DNA from: Shewanella sp. CG12_big_fil_rev_8_21_14_0_65_47_15
Lineage (GTDB): Bacteria; Pseudomonadota; Gammaproteobacteria; Enterobacterales; Shewanellaceae
Length of the DNA stretch: 64,000 bases
NCBI RefSeq assembly: GCF_002783505.1
Contig: NZ_PFGL01000067.1
Coordinates: forward strand, 46,532-110,531
Direction of reading: 5' to 3'
The notes beneath the pieces are model-generated. The model was not told where the DNA came from and made no database searches. It worked only from the letters and a program-made list of their open reading frames with translations. Positions 1 through 10,641 of the stretch are shown one piece after another. Every line of letters starts with the position of its first letter. Position 1 is the stretch's first letter. The position numbers and the translations under genes were made by a program.

Positions 1-219
1 GATTAACTCGCCATCTATCACCTAACTTTTAAATCAAAGTTAAGCGAACATATTGATATCAGTCCGAAACAGGTATTGAGCACCAGCAAGCTAAGCTTGT
101 TAGGCTCAAGTATCACAGCGAATGCAGCCGCGATAAAAGTTTCGGTGAGAACAAAAATGCAATGGCATGCACGTTCAACGGGAGCGAACTCCAGTCGATA
201 GCACGCCTAAATAAGCGGG

Positions 220-933
220 TTAAGCGGCTTGTTGGCTAAATCGATATTGAAGATTTGAGACTTTCCACCCCGAAATTAGGGCGGGGGAAGATACGGCTGA
301 AAGCGTCCAGTCCGATATGATATCAAGCTTGGGCGGTTCAACGACATTGAGCCTGGGCTCGGCAGTAAAATCCAATGCCAGCAAATATTCTGGCTTAACC
401 TCACGCACATCGTGCTGGGCAAGGCTGATAAAGCGCGACGAATTTATTGGGGCAAAATTTAAGTCGTCCGAATGACTCACGTAATCTGAGCTTGGACAAG
501 GTGTTGGCTGGGATGCTGAGTCTGAACTGACACTATGGACATCATGGCTACTCAACGAGCCGCAGCTTTCAACGGTTTGCGCATCAGAATGTGAATTCGA
601 TTGAGCAATAGCATCGGGCAAACTTTGAGATTCGGCGTTTGCCTCTGCATCGGGAGTTGAACTATCAAGACTCACAGTGTGCATCTGAGCCGTTTGTTTC
701 AGAGCCGCTTTCTTAAGATCTGTATGTGTCTGAATATAATGGTGACTTGCAACACTGCGTTGTATTGAGGTTTTTGGCGTATAGCTAGCCGAGTGCGCAA
801 TCAGCATGATCGCCACGCAAACTAACATCAATCCCGTACGCCAGTGTTTTACCAAAGCGTGCCCTCTTATCAAATCAACAATAAAAACCATCAATACAGT
901 GAGTTCGGTGACGGATAAACGGCACTGGAACAT
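220..933 (-). CDS. Unrecognised membrane-anchored protein
   Basis: A 237-residue protein that I do not recognise. One hydrophobic segment lies near residues 34-50 (GLMLVCVAIMLIA), preceded by basic residues, so it is probably a single-pass inner-membrane protein or has a long signal anchor. A Ser/His/Asp-rich, low-complexity stretch follows (about residues 60-150), and the C-terminal part ends in a more ordered region. The start is uncertain: the ATG at 933 has only a weak AGGT upstream, and an internal Met at residue 15 could also serve. It lies downstream of greA on the same strand but beyond the greA terminator, so it is probably transcribed separately. The 219 bases downstream to the window edge contain no recognisable gene. 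Confidence 0.6.
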   Translation of the reverse strand: MFQCRLSVTELTVLMVFIVDLIRGHALVKHWRTGLMLVCVAIMLIAHSASYTPKTSIQRSVASHHYIQTHTDLKKAALKQTAQMHTVSLDSSTPDAEANAESQSLPDAIAQSNSHSDAQTVESCGSLSSHDVHSVSSDSASQPTPCPSSDYVSHSDDLNFAPINSSRFISLAQHDVREVKPEYLLALDFTAEPRLNVVEPPKLDIISDWTLSAVSSPALISGWKVSNLQYRFSQQAA

Positions 934-1097
934 TCACTTAACCTGCAGCTTAGGTAAAGCAGCATTAAGAGACAAATTAATCTTTATCCATCTTGCCCAA
1001 GGTTTGACTCTGCGCTGTCTCCATCCTTGACTAAAAACCTAAATTTAAACCTTAAGCGCGAGCACTAAACACCATACAAACTCAATCGACGGATAAC

Positions 1098-1121
1098 AAA
1101 AAACCGCCCTAGGGCGGTTTT
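1098..1121 (-). terminator. Rho-independent terminator of greA
   Basis: A perfect 10-bp inverted repeat (AAACCGCCCT/AGGGCGGTTT) is followed on the minus strand by a run of six T. It lies 40 bases after the greA stop codon. Confidence 0.85.
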
Positions 1122-1160
1122 AGAACCATCACGAGTCACACTCACGGCACGATAAGCCGA

Positions 1161-1637
1161 TTATAAATACTGTACCGAGATGACTTCGTAGTCAGTTAAG
1201 CCGCCTGGCGTCGTGATAGACACTTCATCGCCTTCGTTTTTACCCACTAAGCCGCGGGCAATAGGTGAGTTTACTGAAATCAGGTTTTCTTTAATATTGG
1301 CTTCATCGTCACCTACGATACGGTAGGTCACTTCGGCATCGGTATCGAGGTTCAAAATGGTGACTGTGGTACCAAAAATGATACGACCATTGTTTGCCAT
1401 TTTAGTCACATCGATAATTTGCGCGTTAGATAACTTACCCTCAATATCGCGGATGCGCGCTTCGCAAATACCTTGTTCCTCGCGGGCTGCGTGGTATTCC
1501 GCATTTTCTTTTAGGTCGCCTAATTCCCTTGCTGAGGCAATCGCTTCAGTAATTTTAGGGCGACGTTCAAACTTGAGAATGTCTAATTCTTTACGCAGCT
1601 GCTCTGCACCGACAACGGTCATAGGAACCTTAGTCAT
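1161..1637 (-). CDS. greA: Transcription elongation factor GreA
   Basis: GreA binds the secondary channel of RNA polymerase and stimulates cleavage of backtracked transcripts so that elongation can resume. The 158-residue length is exactly that of the family. The start [18 protein letters not shown] matches the usual MxxxPMTxxGxxxL N-terminus of the coiled-coil domain. The coiled coil carries the conserved acidic tip region ([20 protein letters not shown], about residues 38-57). The C-terminal FKBP-like domain ([17 protein letters not shown]) is complete. A GGAGA lies about 12 bases before the ATG. A strong terminator follows the gene. In many gamma-proteobacteria greA lies near carAB; here carAB is 47 kb away. 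Confidence 0.97.
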   Translation of the reverse strand: MTKVPMTVVGAEQLRKELDILKFERRPKITEAIASARELGDLKENAEYHAAREEQGICEARIRDIEGKLSNAQIIDVTKMANNGRIIFGTTVTILNLDTDAEVTYRIVGDDEANIKENLISVNSPIARGLVGKNEGDEVSITTPGGLTDYEVISVQYL

Positions 1638-2129
1638 AACTTATTTCGTCTCCTTTAAAACAAAAGCAACCCGTGCCAACGCTAAGGTCAGCACAGTCAA
1701 ATGAGGGTGGAATTGCGCTATTCTAACCTTATACCCAAGCTACCTCAAGATACGAGTTTCAGGGCGCATAACGTGCTTCAATTCAAGGCATGACAATGAC
1801 AGAATGTCGTTCACCTTTTATATTGTCGCATCAAAAACTGTAGATTGATGCAGCTTACCCAACCTGAAGCAGAGTTACCAGCAATGAAACCTAAATCCAC
1901 TAGTTCAGTAGTAGTGATACCTGCTGCGCCGATAAATAGTCCACAGACAAAGGTAACTCAATACAAAGACTCACTCGCCGAACAGGCGGTGGCATTTTGC
2001 ACTTAAAATGGAGGTATTTATGTAAAACTTCCACTTTAAAATTAACTTTTTACCCCCCTCGTTTACAGCATCGCGATCGGCTACAATCCGCCGCCGGCGA
2101 CTTGCTGGTACTTCGAAGGAAATATCATC
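1638..2129. other. Intergenic region greA / lipoprotein gene
   Basis: No gene is supported here. The part next to greA holds its ribosome binding site and presumably its promoter. At about 1729-1760 there is a stretch TATACCCAAGCTACCTCAAG of the kind seen as dispersed intergenic repeats in Shewanella and Vibrio; only one arm is present. The ORFs of the track in this stretch overlap on both strands and look like shadows. Confidence 0.5.
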
Positions 2130-2687
2130 TTGAGTACATCTCTGCTCAAAAAAATGCGTTGCCTGCATATCCTGTGGCTCGCGTTAATGCTCAACGCCTG
2201 TGTTGCTCCACTTTTATTAATGTCACCCCAAGGCCAACTGATGTGGGCCTTGCTCAAACCCCTCGTCGGCTTAAATCCAAATGATGTTGGATTATTTGAG
2301 CAACCCTTAATCAAAGATCGTATGCAAGCCTTATTAGGGGATAACTACGACACGACCATGTCATTGCTTAAAACTGCCGACAAAATTCAACAGGAAGGCC
2401 CCTTATTTTATATGGTGTCGACTTACACTCCAGTGCCTGAAATGGCTGAAAAAGCTGGATTTGTATGGAACTCGGATACCAACCAAATGGCAGTAATGTT
2501 GCTAACGGGTGGCTCGCCCCAAATTATCTCTGAGCAGTTTACGGATCAGGCTGAGAAACTCGTTCCTAGTTGGCCAAAAGAACTCGCCGACTATACCGAT
2601 CCGCAAAAACTGCAGCAAAAGGCGAATACTGAAATCACACCACTAAAAGAAGCGACACCAATCAAAGAAATCAAGCCTGTACAATAA
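2130..2687 (+). CDS. Small putative lipoprotein, function unknown
   Basis: A 185-residue protein that I cannot assign to a named family. The start is TTG, chosen because GAAGGA lies nine bases upstream and no ATG fits better. The N-terminus is a lipoprotein signal: two lysines, a hydrophobic stretch and the lipobox LNAC with Cys at about residue 24. The mature part is soluble, with no further membrane segment, and ends in a Lys/Glu/Pro/Thr-rich tail of imperfect repeats (EATPIKEIKPV). Residues after the lipobox (VAPLL) give no obvious inner-membrane retention signal, so outer-membrane sorting is likely. It stands alone and has its own terminator. Confidence 0.75.
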   Translation: MSTSLLKKMRCLHILWLALMLNACVAPLLLMSPQGQLMWALLKPLVGLNPNDVGLFEQPLIKDRMQALLGDNYDTTMSLLKTADKIQQEGPLFYMVSTYTPVPEMAEKAGFVWNSDTNQMAVMLLTGGSPQIISEQFTDQAEKLVPSWPKELADYTDPQKLQQKANTEITPLKEATPIKEIKPVQ

Positions 2688-2775
2688 TGACGGGACAATT
2701 CTCGGGCGACCTATTATTGTGCGAGAGTATTTCCGCCAAGTTGCGATAATGCTTTAAAGCATAATGCCGACTCAA

Positions 2776-2808
2776 GCCACAGTGTTTATTCAAGCACTGT
2801 GGCTTTTT
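2776..2808 (+). terminator. Terminator after the lipoprotein gene
   Basis: The stem GCCACAGTG/CACTGTGGC with a 10-base loop is followed by TTTTT, about 90 bases after the stop codon. The rest of the 2688-3008 stretch contains nothing else I can name apart from the tRNA operon terminator. Confidence 0.85.
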
Positions 2809-2975
2809 ATCTCGATTGAACACTTATCTCACCGCCGTTATATCGTTCCCTCTCGCTTTTATCACAAACCTTAACCCTGTTCAGCTTTCCCAGGCTGACG
2901 CGATAAAAAGGTATGTTGAAAAATAACAGGGAAATAAAAGGACAACTGACGAAGTACAAGACAAAAGACAAAAAG

Positions 2976-3003
2976 CAAAAAGCCCGTCATTGACGGGCTT
3001 TTT
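2976..3003 (-). terminator. Terminator of the seven-tRNA operon
   Basis: The inverted repeat AGCCCGTCA/TGACGGGCT has T-rich sequence on its minus-strand 3' side (TTTTTGCTTTTT). It sits directly after the last tRNA-Gln gene. Confidence 0.85.
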
Positions 3004-3008
3004 AACTA

Positions 3009-3083
3009 TGGCTGGGGTACTAGGATTCGAACCTAGGTATGCCGAGATCAAAACCCGGTGCCTTACCGCTTGGCGATACCCCA
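3009..3083 (-). tRNA. tRNA-Gln (UUG)
   Basis: A 75-base cloverleaf with encoded CCA. The minus strand reads TGGGGTATCGCCAAGCGG, anticodon TTG in the loop TTTTGAT, T-arm GGTTCGAATCC. It is the last gene of the tRNA operon and identical to the other two Gln copies. Confidence 0.96.
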
Positions 3084-3119
3084 ATTAACTTGTCATCAAC
3101 CTTAGCGGTTGCATTTTGA

Positions 3120-3204
<85 letters not shown>

Positions 3205-3285
3205 ATCAAAATGTACCAGACTTACTCATACAAGTAGTTCTGAATTTTTCCAGGTAAATCAGATGATTTAGCGTGGATTTAAATA

Positions 3286-3362
3286 TGGTAGCAATGGCGG
3301 GACTTGAACCTGCGACCCCAGCATTATGAGTGCTGTGCTCTAACCAGCTGAGCTACATTGCC
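3286..3362 (-). tRNA. Elongator tRNA-Met (CAU), copy 2
   Basis: A 77-base cloverleaf with encoded CCA; anticodon CAT in the loop CTCATAA, resembling E. coli metT/metU rather than the initiator. The acceptor closes with a G-U pair. It is identical to the copy at 3782. Confidence 0.95.
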
Positions 3363-3364
3363 AA

Positions 3365-3439
3365 TGGCTGGGGTACTAGGATTCGAACCTAGGTATGCCG
3401 AGATCAAAACCCGGTGCCTTACCGCTTGGCGATACCCCA
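3365..3439 (-). tRNA. tRNA-Gln (UUG)
   Basis: Identical to the other Gln genes. It sits two bases upstream of the second tRNA-Met, so the two are processed from one transcript. Confidence 0.96.
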
Positions 3440-3460
3440 AACAACTTGGAAACTGAAAAA

Positions 3461-3535
3461 TGGCTGGGGTACTAGGATTCGAACCTAGGTATGCCGAGAT
3501 CAAAACCCGGTGCCTTACCGCTTGGCGATACCCCA
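3461..3535 (-). tRNA. tRNA-Gln (UUG)
   Basis: First of the two adjacent Gln genes in transcription order; full cloverleaf with CCA and anticodon TTG. Confidence 0.96.
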
Positions 3536-3610
3536 ACTAAACTCTGTTTCAAACATCCGCTATTGCCGATGCTTCTAAATTCTTATTTCAAAACTTAAAC
3601 TTTAAAATAA

Positions 3611-3695
<85 letters not shown>

Positions 3696-3781
3696 ACTGT
3701 TTCAAGTTAACATCCTGAAGTGATGCTAGCTTATTGCTAGAACAATAACGTCATCTTTAAAAGAATCTTTTCTTTAAAAAA

Positions 3782-3858
3782 TGGTAGCAATGGCGGGACT
3801 TGAACCTGCGACCCCAGCATTATGAGTGCTGTGCTCTAACCAGCTGAGCTACATTGCC
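3782..3858 (-). tRNA. Elongator tRNA-Met (CAU), copy 1
   Basis: First gene of the tRNA operon; 77 bases with encoded CCA and anticodon CAT. It lies about 40 bases downstream of the operon promoter. Confidence 0.95.
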
Positions 3859-3899
3859 ACTACAGTATTGCGCGCCCCTCTCAGCGAGGAACGGGGCGT

Positions 3900-3928
3900 A
3901 TTATGCTTATTCGATGTATCGAGGTCAA
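3900..3928 (-). promoter_or_regulatory. Sigma70 promoter of the tRNA operon
   Basis: On the minus strand -35 TTGACC and -10 CATAAT are separated by exactly 17 bases. The bases after the -10 are GC-rich (ACGCCCCG), the discriminator type usually linked to stringent control of stable RNA genes. The stringent control is inferred. Confidence 0.8.
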
Positions 3929-4066
3929 CAGCTTTTTTTCGCTATTTCCCTCAGCTTAAGCTGTTCGGCTATTACTTCACCAAACTGAGCAACAGATGCG
4001 CTAAATTAGCCTCTGTTGCCCATCCCAAGCTTAAAATTCTAAAGCTTACGCCTTGAATAACAGTGC

Positions 4067-5158
4067 TTATACGTTAAATAGGAAATGCATTACATCGCCA
4101 TCTTTAACGATGTAAGTCTTACCTTCAACGCGTAATTTACCCGCTTCTTTCGCGCCCGCTTCACCTTTATAGGTGATGAAGTCTTCAAAGGCCATCACTT
4201 GGGCACGAATAAAGCCACGCTCGAAGTCGGTGTGAATAACACCCGCAGCTTGCGGTGCACTGGCACCCACTGGCACAGTCCAAGCACGCACTTCTTTTAC
4301 ACCTGCGGTAAAGTAAGTTTGCAGACTCAGCAACTGATAACCGGCGCGGATCACGCGGTCCAGACCGGGTTCTTCTAACCCTAGATCGGCCATAAACTCA
4401 TCGCGTTCTTCAATATCCATTTCGGCTAATTCAGATTCGATCGCCGCACACACCGACACGACAATTGCGTTTTCCTTTTCTGCAATCGCACGAACGGCAT
4501 CTAAATGCGGGTTATTCTCAAAACCATCTTCCGCCACGTTAGCAATATACATGGTTGGTTTTAAGGTTAAGAAGTTCAGGTAAGCTACCGCTTCCAACTC
4601 TTCCTTAGAGAGATCCATAGAGCGCAGCATTTTGGCTTCATCTAGCACTGGACGCATTTTCTCTAAGACTTCAACCTCAAACTTAGCGTCTTTATCGCCA
4701 CCCTTAGCGCGTTTTTGCTGACGAATAACCGCACGCTCTAAGCTGTCTAGGTCGGCTAGGGCTAATTCAGTGTTGATGACTTCAATATCACCAGCAGGAT
4801 CAACCTTGTTAGCGACGTGAACAATGTTATCATCATCAAAACAACGGACTACGTGACCGATCGCATCGGTTTCACGGATGTTGGCAAGGAACTTGTTACC
4901 TAAACCTTCACCTTTAGAGGCGCCCGCGACTAAGCCTGCAATATCCACAAACTCCATAGTCGTTGGTAACACACGTTGTGGGTTTACAATCGCCGCTAGG
5001 GCATCTAAACGTGGATCCGGTACAGGTACCACGCCCGTGTTAGGTTCAATGGTACAAAACGGGAAGTTAGCCGCTTCGATGCCTGCCTTAGTTAACGCAT
5101 TAAAAAGCGTTGATTTACCTACGTTAGGAAGACCAACAATGCCGCATTTAAAACCCAT
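4067..5158 (-). CDS. ychF: Redox-regulated ATPase YchF (Obg/OLA1 family)
   Basis: A P-loop ATPase of the Obg-related YchF/OLA1 family. It binds ribosomes and has been linked to the oxidative stress response. The start was moved from the track to the ATG of [16 protein letters not shown], because the family begins exactly there and the 27-residue upstream extension is not conserved; this gives the standard 363 residues. Visible motifs are the P-loop GLPNVGKST (about residues 8-16), DIAGLV (switch II) and NVAE, the non-canonical G4 that gives ATP preference. The helical insertion is followed by a C-terminal TGS domain. It follows pth by 130 bases on the same strand, the usual pth-ychF arrangement. 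Confidence 0.97.
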   Translation of the reverse strand: MGFKCGIVGLPNVGKSTLFNALTKAGIEAANFPFCTIEPNTGVVPVPDPRLDALAAIVNPQRVLPTTMEFVDIAGLVAGASKGEGLGNKFLANIRETDAIGHVVRCFDDDNIVHVANKVDPAGDIEVINTELALADLDSLERAVIRQQKRAKGGDKDAKFEVEVLEKMRPVLDEAKMLRSMDLSKEELEAVAYLNFLTLKPTMYIANVAEDGFENNPHLDAVRAIAEKENAIVVSVCAAIESELAEMDIEERDEFMADLGLEEPGLDRVIRAGYQLLSLQTYFTAGVKEVRAWTVPVGASAPQAAGVIHTDFERGFIRAQVMAFEDFITYKGEAGAKEAGKLRVEGKTYIVKDGDVMHFLFNV

Positions 5159-5288
5159 ATGCTTACCTTTCTCTCGATTATTGGCTGACAAGTCACACTC
5201 ACCAGCGAGGTTTAGTCGTCCTGCCCTATGGCAGCACATTACTGAATGATTAAATCACTTAATACCGATGTTTCGCCGCAGGCAAAAC

Positions 5289-5876
5289 CTACTCCGCTTT
5301 AAAGGAGTGTAATCTGTTCATGGCTTTTACCATGTCTTCTTTAAACAGGACCTCAGTGGAACGCACCGCTTCGTCGATTGCGGCTTCGATCAGTTCCTGC
5401 TCTTTGGCTGGGGCTTTACCTAAAACATAACCACTGACTTGGTTTTTATCCCCAGGATGACCAATACCTATGCGTAGACGATAAAAATTCTTATCATTCG
5501 CGAGTTTGGCAATGATATCTTTCAAACCATTGTGACCACCATGGCCGCCACCCAACTTAAATTTAGCCACCCCGGGTGGCATATCAAGCTCATCGTGGGC
5601 GACTAAAATTTCTTCAGGCGTAATTCGGAAAAAATTCGCCAATGCGCCTACGGCTTTACCACTTAAATTCATATACGTCGTCGGGATCAGCAAACGCACA
5701 TCTTTGCCATGCAATACCGCCCTCGCCGTTAGACCAAAACACTTGCTATCCGGCACTAAGGTCACGCCGCAAACCCTTGCTAACTCATGCACATACCAAG
5801 CACCAGCATTATGGCGCGTCTGTGCATATTCGGCCCCAGGATTAGCAAGACCAACGATTAATTTAATTTCGCTCAT
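5289..5876 (-). CDS. pth: Peptidyl-tRNA hydrolase
   Basis: Pth releases peptides from peptidyl-tRNA that has dropped off ribosomes, recycling tRNA. I chose the ATG of [14 protein letters not shown] (195 residues), the normal family start. A TTG three codons upstream, closer behind a CAGGA, is the alternative in the track. Visible motifs are [19 protein letters not shown] with the catalytic His (about residue 21), [10 protein letters not shown], the catalytic-site Asp in [11 protein letters not shown], and [12 protein letters not shown]. The protein is full length. It probably forms an operon with ychF. Confidence 0.96.
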   Translation of the reverse strand: MSEIKLIVGLANPGAEYAQTRHNAGAWYVHELARVCGVTLVPDSKCFGLTARAVLHGKDVRLLIPTTYMNLSGKAVGALANFFRITPEEILVAHDELDMPPGVAKFKLGGGHGGHNGLKDIIAKLANDKNFYRLRIGIGHPGDKNQVSGYVLGKAPAKEQELIEAAIDEAVRSTEVLFKEDMVKAMNRLHSFKAE

Positions 5877-6030
5877 GACACTCAATATCCTGATGTTGTC
5901 CTATTTAGGTCATGGGAAATACGACTGAAATGGACCATACTCGCTAAAAACGCGGCATTTTAGCACTCAAAGCCAAAGTCAACAAATGCCGCATCAATTT
6001 ACCGCTTCAGAATCCCGGAAAGCTCAAGCT

Positions 6031-7254
6031 TCAGTTTAAACCCATAGCGTATTTGAGAACGGTTTGCTTGATAGGTGAATTGATATTGGCCAATTTGAGT
6101 GCGCCATTTCGCAGCAGTTTCAGCGGCAAAATATCATTACTAAAACCCGCATAAAAGACATCCATAGTCGTCATCATCAATTGATTATCCCGGTATCGCC
6201 TATCTTGATACCGAGCCAAAACCGCTTTAGACCACCAAGCTTCCTGCTGTGTTAATGCCTCTTTGATGACCGCAAGCAGCGCTTCAACATCCTTAAACCC
6301 TAGGTTCACCCCTTGGCCTGCAAGCGGGTTTATCGTATGGGCGGCATCCCCTAAGATCACCACGTTCTGCCGATAGTAACGCTGTGCATGGCGGCGAGTG
6401 AGGCCGAAACTGCCTTTACTCTCAACGGTAAAATCGGCGTCTAAACGCGCAGGGAAATGCACTCTTATCTGCTCTGCAAGCTGCTTATTATTAAGCTGCA
6501 TCAATTGCTTAATGCGATTAGCATCGTCGTACCACACCAGCGAAGCATTGTTACCGGGCAGAGGCAATAGGGAACGCGGCCCCTTAGGGGTAAACTGCTG
6601 CCAAGTGACATCCTGTTGGCCCTGTGCCGTTTTTATATTGATCAGCATCGCCGATTGGGCGTAATCCCAACCCGTGGTCCCAATCCCCGTCCACTGGCGT
6701 ACTTGGGAATTTGCGCCATCGGCCCCCACTAATAACTTAGCGGTCAGTTTAATGTTGGACTGTAAGTGCACACTGACGCTATCGCTATCACGGGCAAATG
6801 CCGCGACCTTATCTGGGCAATATAAGGTGATGCCATCCAATTGCGCCATCCGTTGCCACAGCGCAAGTTGAATTAAACGGTTTTCAACAATATGCCCTAA
6901 ATGGCTGACGCCAATTTGACTGCAGTGAAATTGAGTAATGCAGCCCTCGAGTTCCCAAGTTTCTAGGCCAAGGTAAGGCACATTGCGCATTTGTAGCAAC
7001 ATATCCATCGCCCCTAAGCGATCGAGTAGCATTTCAGAGGCGACACTAATGGCAGACACTCGGACATCTAACGGCTGCTCGGGCTCATAGGCCTTAGGTA
7101 CAAAAGATTCGACTACCGCCACCTTAAGACCTTGCTCTGCAAGCCCAATAGCGGTCGCCGCGCCAACCATACCGCCGCCCACTAAAATCACGTCAAATGT
7201 CAGTTCATCGGGTGCAACCTGTGTTACAGGTTTATTTTGGCTCATCTCTATCAC
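6031..7254 (-). CDS. ubiF: Ubiquinone biosynthesis FAD hydroxylase (UbiF type)
   Basis: A flavoprotein monooxygenase of the UbiH/UbiF/VisC family that hydroxylates the benzoquinol ring during ubiquinone synthesis at the membrane. It shows the FAD dinucleotide motif VILVGGGMVGAATA (about residues 24-37), the VGADGANSQVRQW motif near the middle and the second FAD motif ILGDAAHTINPLAGQGVNLG (about residues 300-319). The 407 residues are normal. I favour UbiF over UbiH because the gene lies divergently beside miaB, as ubiF does in E. coli; the exact ring position is inferred. The GTG start has AAGGGA nine bases upstream; ATG at 7245 (MSQNK) is an alternative. Confidence 0.85.
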   Translation of the reverse strand: MIEMSQNKPVTQVAPDELTFDVILVGGGMVGAATAIGLAEQGLKVAVVESFVPKAYEPEQPLDVRVSAISVASEMLLDRLGAMDMLLQMRNVPYLGLETWELEGCITQFHCSQIGVSHLGHIVENRLIQLALWQRMAQLDGITLYCPDKVAAFARDSDSVSVHLQSNIKLTAKLLVGADGANSQVRQWTGIGTTGWDYAQSAMLINIKTAQGQQDVTWQQFTPKGPRSLLPLPGNNASLVWYDDANRIKQLMQLNNKQLAEQIRVHFPARLDADFTVESKGSFGLTRRHAQRYYRQNVVILGDAAHTINPLAGQGVNLGFKDVEALLAVIKEALTQQEAWWSKAVLARYQDRRYRDNQLMMTTMDVFYAGFSNDILPLKLLRNGALKLANINSPIKQTVLKYAMGLN

Positions 7255-7547
7255 TACTTATATTCCCTTTTTAATTGATGCCAACCCCATGGGAAACCGC
7301 CGGCATTGTATCAAAAGCATGTCAACTTAGGCTCAAAGGTGAGCAAATGTTGCTATAGGGGCTTTTGCGCACAGTTGCTTACAAAGGCAACATTCGCCTT
7401 TTTCTATACTCACTACACTCTAAGCGACACCATTGAGAGAAACTTTATGCGAGCGGAGTAAAACAAATTTAACATCTCACTTAACTAGCCCTAGCCGTAT
7501 CTAACGAGTTAACAAGTGAATCCACCTTACACCTTAGCGAGGATGTC

Positions 7548-7880
7548 ATGAAAACACTCACCCATTTACAGATAGCAGGTAGCTTACTGGTTTGCAGCTT
7601 AATTCCATTGAGTCATGCCATGGCGGCAAACCCGAATATGGAAATTATCACTGTGACTTACCGCTCACCGCTCGATTATGCCTTATATCAACATACCACG
7701 GAAATATTGAGCGAATTTCGACTCGAGATCCGTGAGGACATTAGCATTCAAGCACGCAACGGCTTACTGGAAATGGCTAAAGCGCAAGGACTTAACCGCA
7801 TTGAAATCGCACAAGCCACTACCAAGGATAAAAACCTAGCTTCTATGTGGTTATCACAAACGGCGAAAGCCAACAAGTAA
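7548..7880 (+). CDS. Small exported protein, function unknown
   Basis: A 110-residue protein with a clear Sec signal peptide: Lys near the start, a hydrophobic core (GSLLVCSLIPL) and a likely cut after the AMA of SHAMAA, at about residues 25-27. The mature protein is about 85 residues, without Cys, and looks partly helical. I do not recognise a family. The ATG follows a good GAGG. It is read towards miaB with an 85-base gap, and divergently from ubiF. The 293 bases to ubiF must hold both promoters; I could not identify them with confidence. Confidence 0.75.
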   Translation: MKTLTHLQIAGSLLVCSLIPLSHAMAANPNMEIITVTYRSPLDYALYQHTTEILSEFRLEIREDISIQARNGLLEMAKAQGLNRIEIAQATTKDKNLASMWLSQTAKANK

Positions 7881-7965
7881 AAGTGTGGACAAAGCTGGTC
7901 AGCGGCCCTAACTGCAGGTAAAATGTCGCGCTATTTTTACTGGGCATCTTAGGGCGACACAACTG

Positions 7966-9390
7966 ATGAGTAAAAAACTCCATATTAAAACTTGGGGCTG
8001 TCAAATGAATGAGTATGACTCATCCAAGATGGCTGATCTGTTAGGCGAATACCAAGGTTATACCTTGACTGAAGAAGCGTCGGAGGCTGACATCCTCCTG
8101 CTCAACACTTGCTCCATCCGCGAAAAAGCGCAGGAAAAAGTGTTCCATCAGCTCGGGCGCTGGAAGACGCTGAAAGATAAAAACCCCAACCTCATCATAG
8201 GTGTGGGTGGTTGTGTTGCGTCTCAAGAAGGCAAAGCGATTAAAGACAGAGCCCAATGCGTCGACATTATTTTTGGCCCACAAACCTTGCACCGTCTGCC
8301 GGACATGATCGAGCAAGTGCGCCGTGGTGACAAAGCGGTTATCGATATCAGCTTCCCTGAAATCGAAAAATTTGACCGCCTTCCAGAGCCACGCGCCGAA
8401 GGCCCAACGGCGTTTGTGTCTATCATGGAAGGTTGCAGCAAATACTGCTCATTCTGCGTGGTCCCTTATACCCGCGGTGAAGAAGTCAGCCGTCCACTGG
8501 ATGACATCATCCTTGAAATCGCCCAGTTGGCAGAGCAAGGCGTGCGCGAAGTGAACCTGCTCGGTCAAAACGTTAACGCCTATCGCGGTGCAACCCACGA
8601 TGGCGCTATTTGTAGCTTTGCGGAATTATTGCGCTTTGTCGCCGCCATCGACGGCATAGATCGCATTCGCTTTACCACAAGCCACCCAATTGAGTTCACT
8701 CAGGATATTATTGACGTTTACCAAGATACTCCTGAATTAGTCAGCTTCCTGCACTTACCCGTACAATCAGGCTCTGACCGAATTCTCACGGCGATGAAAC
8801 GCGGCCATATGGCGATTGAATATAAGTCGATCATCCGCCGCCTGCGTAAAGCCCGTCCAGATATTCAAATCAGTTCTGACTTTATCATTGGCTTCCCTGG
8901 CGAAACCAAAGATGACTTTAGTGACACCATGAAGTTAATTGAAGAAATCGGTTTCGACCACAGCTTCAGCTTTATCTATAGCGCACGTCCGGGCACGCCA
9001 GCGGCGGATTTACCCGATGACGTCGATATGGAAGAGAAAAAGCAACGTCTGGCCATTCTGCAGGATCGTATCACCCAGCAAGCCATGCGCTACAGCCGCC
9101 ATATGATGGGCACAGTGCAGCGTATTCTGGTTGAAGGTCCTTCGGTGAAAAATCCGATGGAGTTACGTGGTCGCACCGAGAACAACCGAGTCGTGAACTT
9201 CGAGGGTCAGCCTAAGCATATTGGCAGCTTTGTGGATGTGGAAATTGTTGACGTCTATACCAACTCACTGCGCGGCAAGTTTATCCGTGGTGAAGATGAA
9301 ATGGATCTGCGCCGCAGCCTACGCCCAGCGGATATCCTTGCTAAACATAAGCAAGATGATGATCTAGGTGTCACTCAATTTAAGCCGTAA
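7966..9390 (+). CDS. miaB: tRNA-2-methylthio-N6-dimethylallyladenosine synthase MiaB
   Basis: A radical SAM methylthiotransferase that converts i6A37 to ms2i6A37 in tRNAs reading UNN codons. All three domains are present in 474 residues. The N-terminal UPF0004 domain ([15 protein letters not shown]) holds the auxiliary 4Fe-4S cysteines in [14 protein letters not shown] and GGCVAS. The radical SAM core carries [15 protein letters not shown] (about residues 157-171). A C-terminal TRAM domain follows (about residues 375-440). A stem-loop terminator follows the gene, so phoH is probably transcribed from its own promoter. Confidence 0.97.
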   Translation: MSKKLHIKTWGCQMNEYDSSKMADLLGEYQGYTLTEEASEADILLLNTCSIREKAQEKVFHQLGRWKTLKDKNPNLIIGVGGCVASQEGKAIKDRAQCVDIIFGPQTLHRLPDMIEQVRRGDKAVIDISFPEIEKFDRLPEPRAEGPTAFVSIMEGCSKYCSFCVVPYTRGEEVSRPLDDIILEIAQLAEQGVREVNLLGQNVNAYRGATHDGAICSFAELLRFVAAIDGIDRIRFTTSHPIEFTQDIIDVYQDTPELVSFLHLPVQSGSDRILTAMKRGHMAIEYKSIIRRLRKARPDIQISSDFIIGFPGETKDDFSDTMKLIEEIGFDHSFSFIYSARPGTPAADLPDDVDMEEKKQRLAILQDRITQQAMRYSRHMMGTVQRILVEGPSVKNPMELRGRTENNRVVNFEGQPKHIGSFVDVEIVDVYTNSLRGKFIRGEDEMDLRRSLRPADILAKHKQDDDLGVTQFKP

Positions 9391-9423
9391 GCTTTAAATC
9401 GGATGAAACAGAACCTATATAAA

Positions 9424-9447
9424 GAAGGGCGACTTAGTCGCCCTTTT
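9424..9447 (+). terminator. Terminator of miaB
   Basis: GGGCGACT/AGTCGCCC with a one-base centre is followed by TTTTGCTTT, about 35 bases after the miaB stop. Confidence 0.8.
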
Positions 9448-9585
9448 GCTTTCACACTTTTGTTTAAGTCTACCGAGGCAATTGCTATTTTCCGTTAGCA
9501 ATTATCGGCTATGGCTCGTAAACTGACATTATCTTGCGGTAAAACATATCGCACATAGCTTTTCCCTTGGCAGTAGGAGCACTAT

Positions 9586-10641
9586 TTGTCCAGTAAATTA
9601 ACCACTATGAATCTGTATCTCGAACCCGCCGAAACCCGCCGTCTGGCGTCATTGTGCGGTCCATTCGATGATAATATCAAACAGATTGAGCGTCGTGTAG
9701 GCGTTGAAATTGTTCGCAAAAACAACCATTTTCAAATCACTGGACTGCCACGTAACTGTTTAAGTGCGAATAATCTACTTAAACAGCTTTATATTGAAAC
9801 CCAAACGGTGAAAGGCAGCACACCGGATCTCGAGCCTGAACAAGTGCATATCGCCATTCAAGAGGCCATCGCCCTTGAGCAGGACGATAGCGGTGACGAT
9901 AAAGCCCTGCACATTAAAACCCGCCGCGGCGTCATTAAACCGCGCAATCCGAACCAAAGCACCTATGTGGCCAATATTGTGCGCCATGATATCACCTTCG
10001 GTATTGGCCCTGCGGGAACAGGTAAGACCTACCTCGCCGTCGCTGCGGCTGTGGATGCGTTAGAACGCCAAGAAGTGCGCCGTATTCTGTTAACGCGCCC
10101 CGCAGTAGAAGCCGGTGAAAAACTCGGATTCTTACCCGGCGATTTGAGCCAAAAGGTCGATCCCTATCTGCGGCCACTCTACGATGCCCTGTTTGAGATG
10201 CTCGGTTTTGAGAAGGTCGAGCGCCTGATCGAAAAAAACGTCATCGAAGTGGCGCCACTTGCCTATATGCGCGGTCGCACCTTAAACGATGCCTTTATTA
10301 TTCTCGATGAAAGCCAAAATACGACTATTGAGCAAATGAAGATGTTCTTAACCCGTATTGGTTTTAACTCCCGAGCGGTGATCACCGGTGATATCACCCA
10401 AACCGACTTACCTAAACATATTAAGTCAGGTTTACGCCACGCGATTGAAGTATTAAGCCAAGTTGAAGAGATCAGCTTTAATTTTTTCGTCTCCCAAGAC
10501 GTAGTCCGCCATCCTGTGGTTGCACGTATCGTTGAAGCCTACGACGCCTTCGATCAAAAAGAGCAGGCCCTAAAGGCGCAAAAAGAAAGTCACTATCAAC
10601 AGCTTCAACAACAGCAGGAAGCCCTAAAGCATGAGTCTTGA
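9586..10641 (+). CDS. ybeZ: PhoH-like ATPase (YbeZ)
   Basis: A PhoH-family P-loop ATPase that works with the rRNA endonuclease YbeY. Its 351 residues show Walker [12 protein letters not shown] (about residues 141-151), Walker [10 protein letters not shown] (about 239-247) and the family stretch [10 protein letters not shown]. The start is TTG, with AGGAG six bases upstream; the ATG at 9607 is a weaker alternative. The tail is Gln/Lys-rich. The gene overlaps ybeY by 11 bases, so the two are translationally coupled. It heads the ybeZ-ybeY-corC-lnt operon. Confidence 0.93.
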   Translation: MSSKLTTMNLYLEPAETRRLASLCGPFDDNIKQIERRVGVEIVRKNNHFQITGLPRNCLSANNLLKQLYIETQTVKGSTPDLEPEQVHIAIQEAIALEQDDSGDDKALHIKTRRGVIKPRNPNQSTYVANIVRHDITFGIGPAGTGKTYLAVAAAVDALERQEVRRILLTRPAVEAGEKLGFLPGDLSQKVDPYLRPLYDALFEMLGFEKVERLIEKNVIEVAPLAYMRGRTLNDAFIILDESQNTTIEQMKMFLTRIGFNSRAVITGDITQTDLPKHIKSGLRHAIEVLSQVEEISFNFFVSQDVVRHPVVARIVEAYDAFDQKEQALKAQKESHYQQLQQQQEALKHES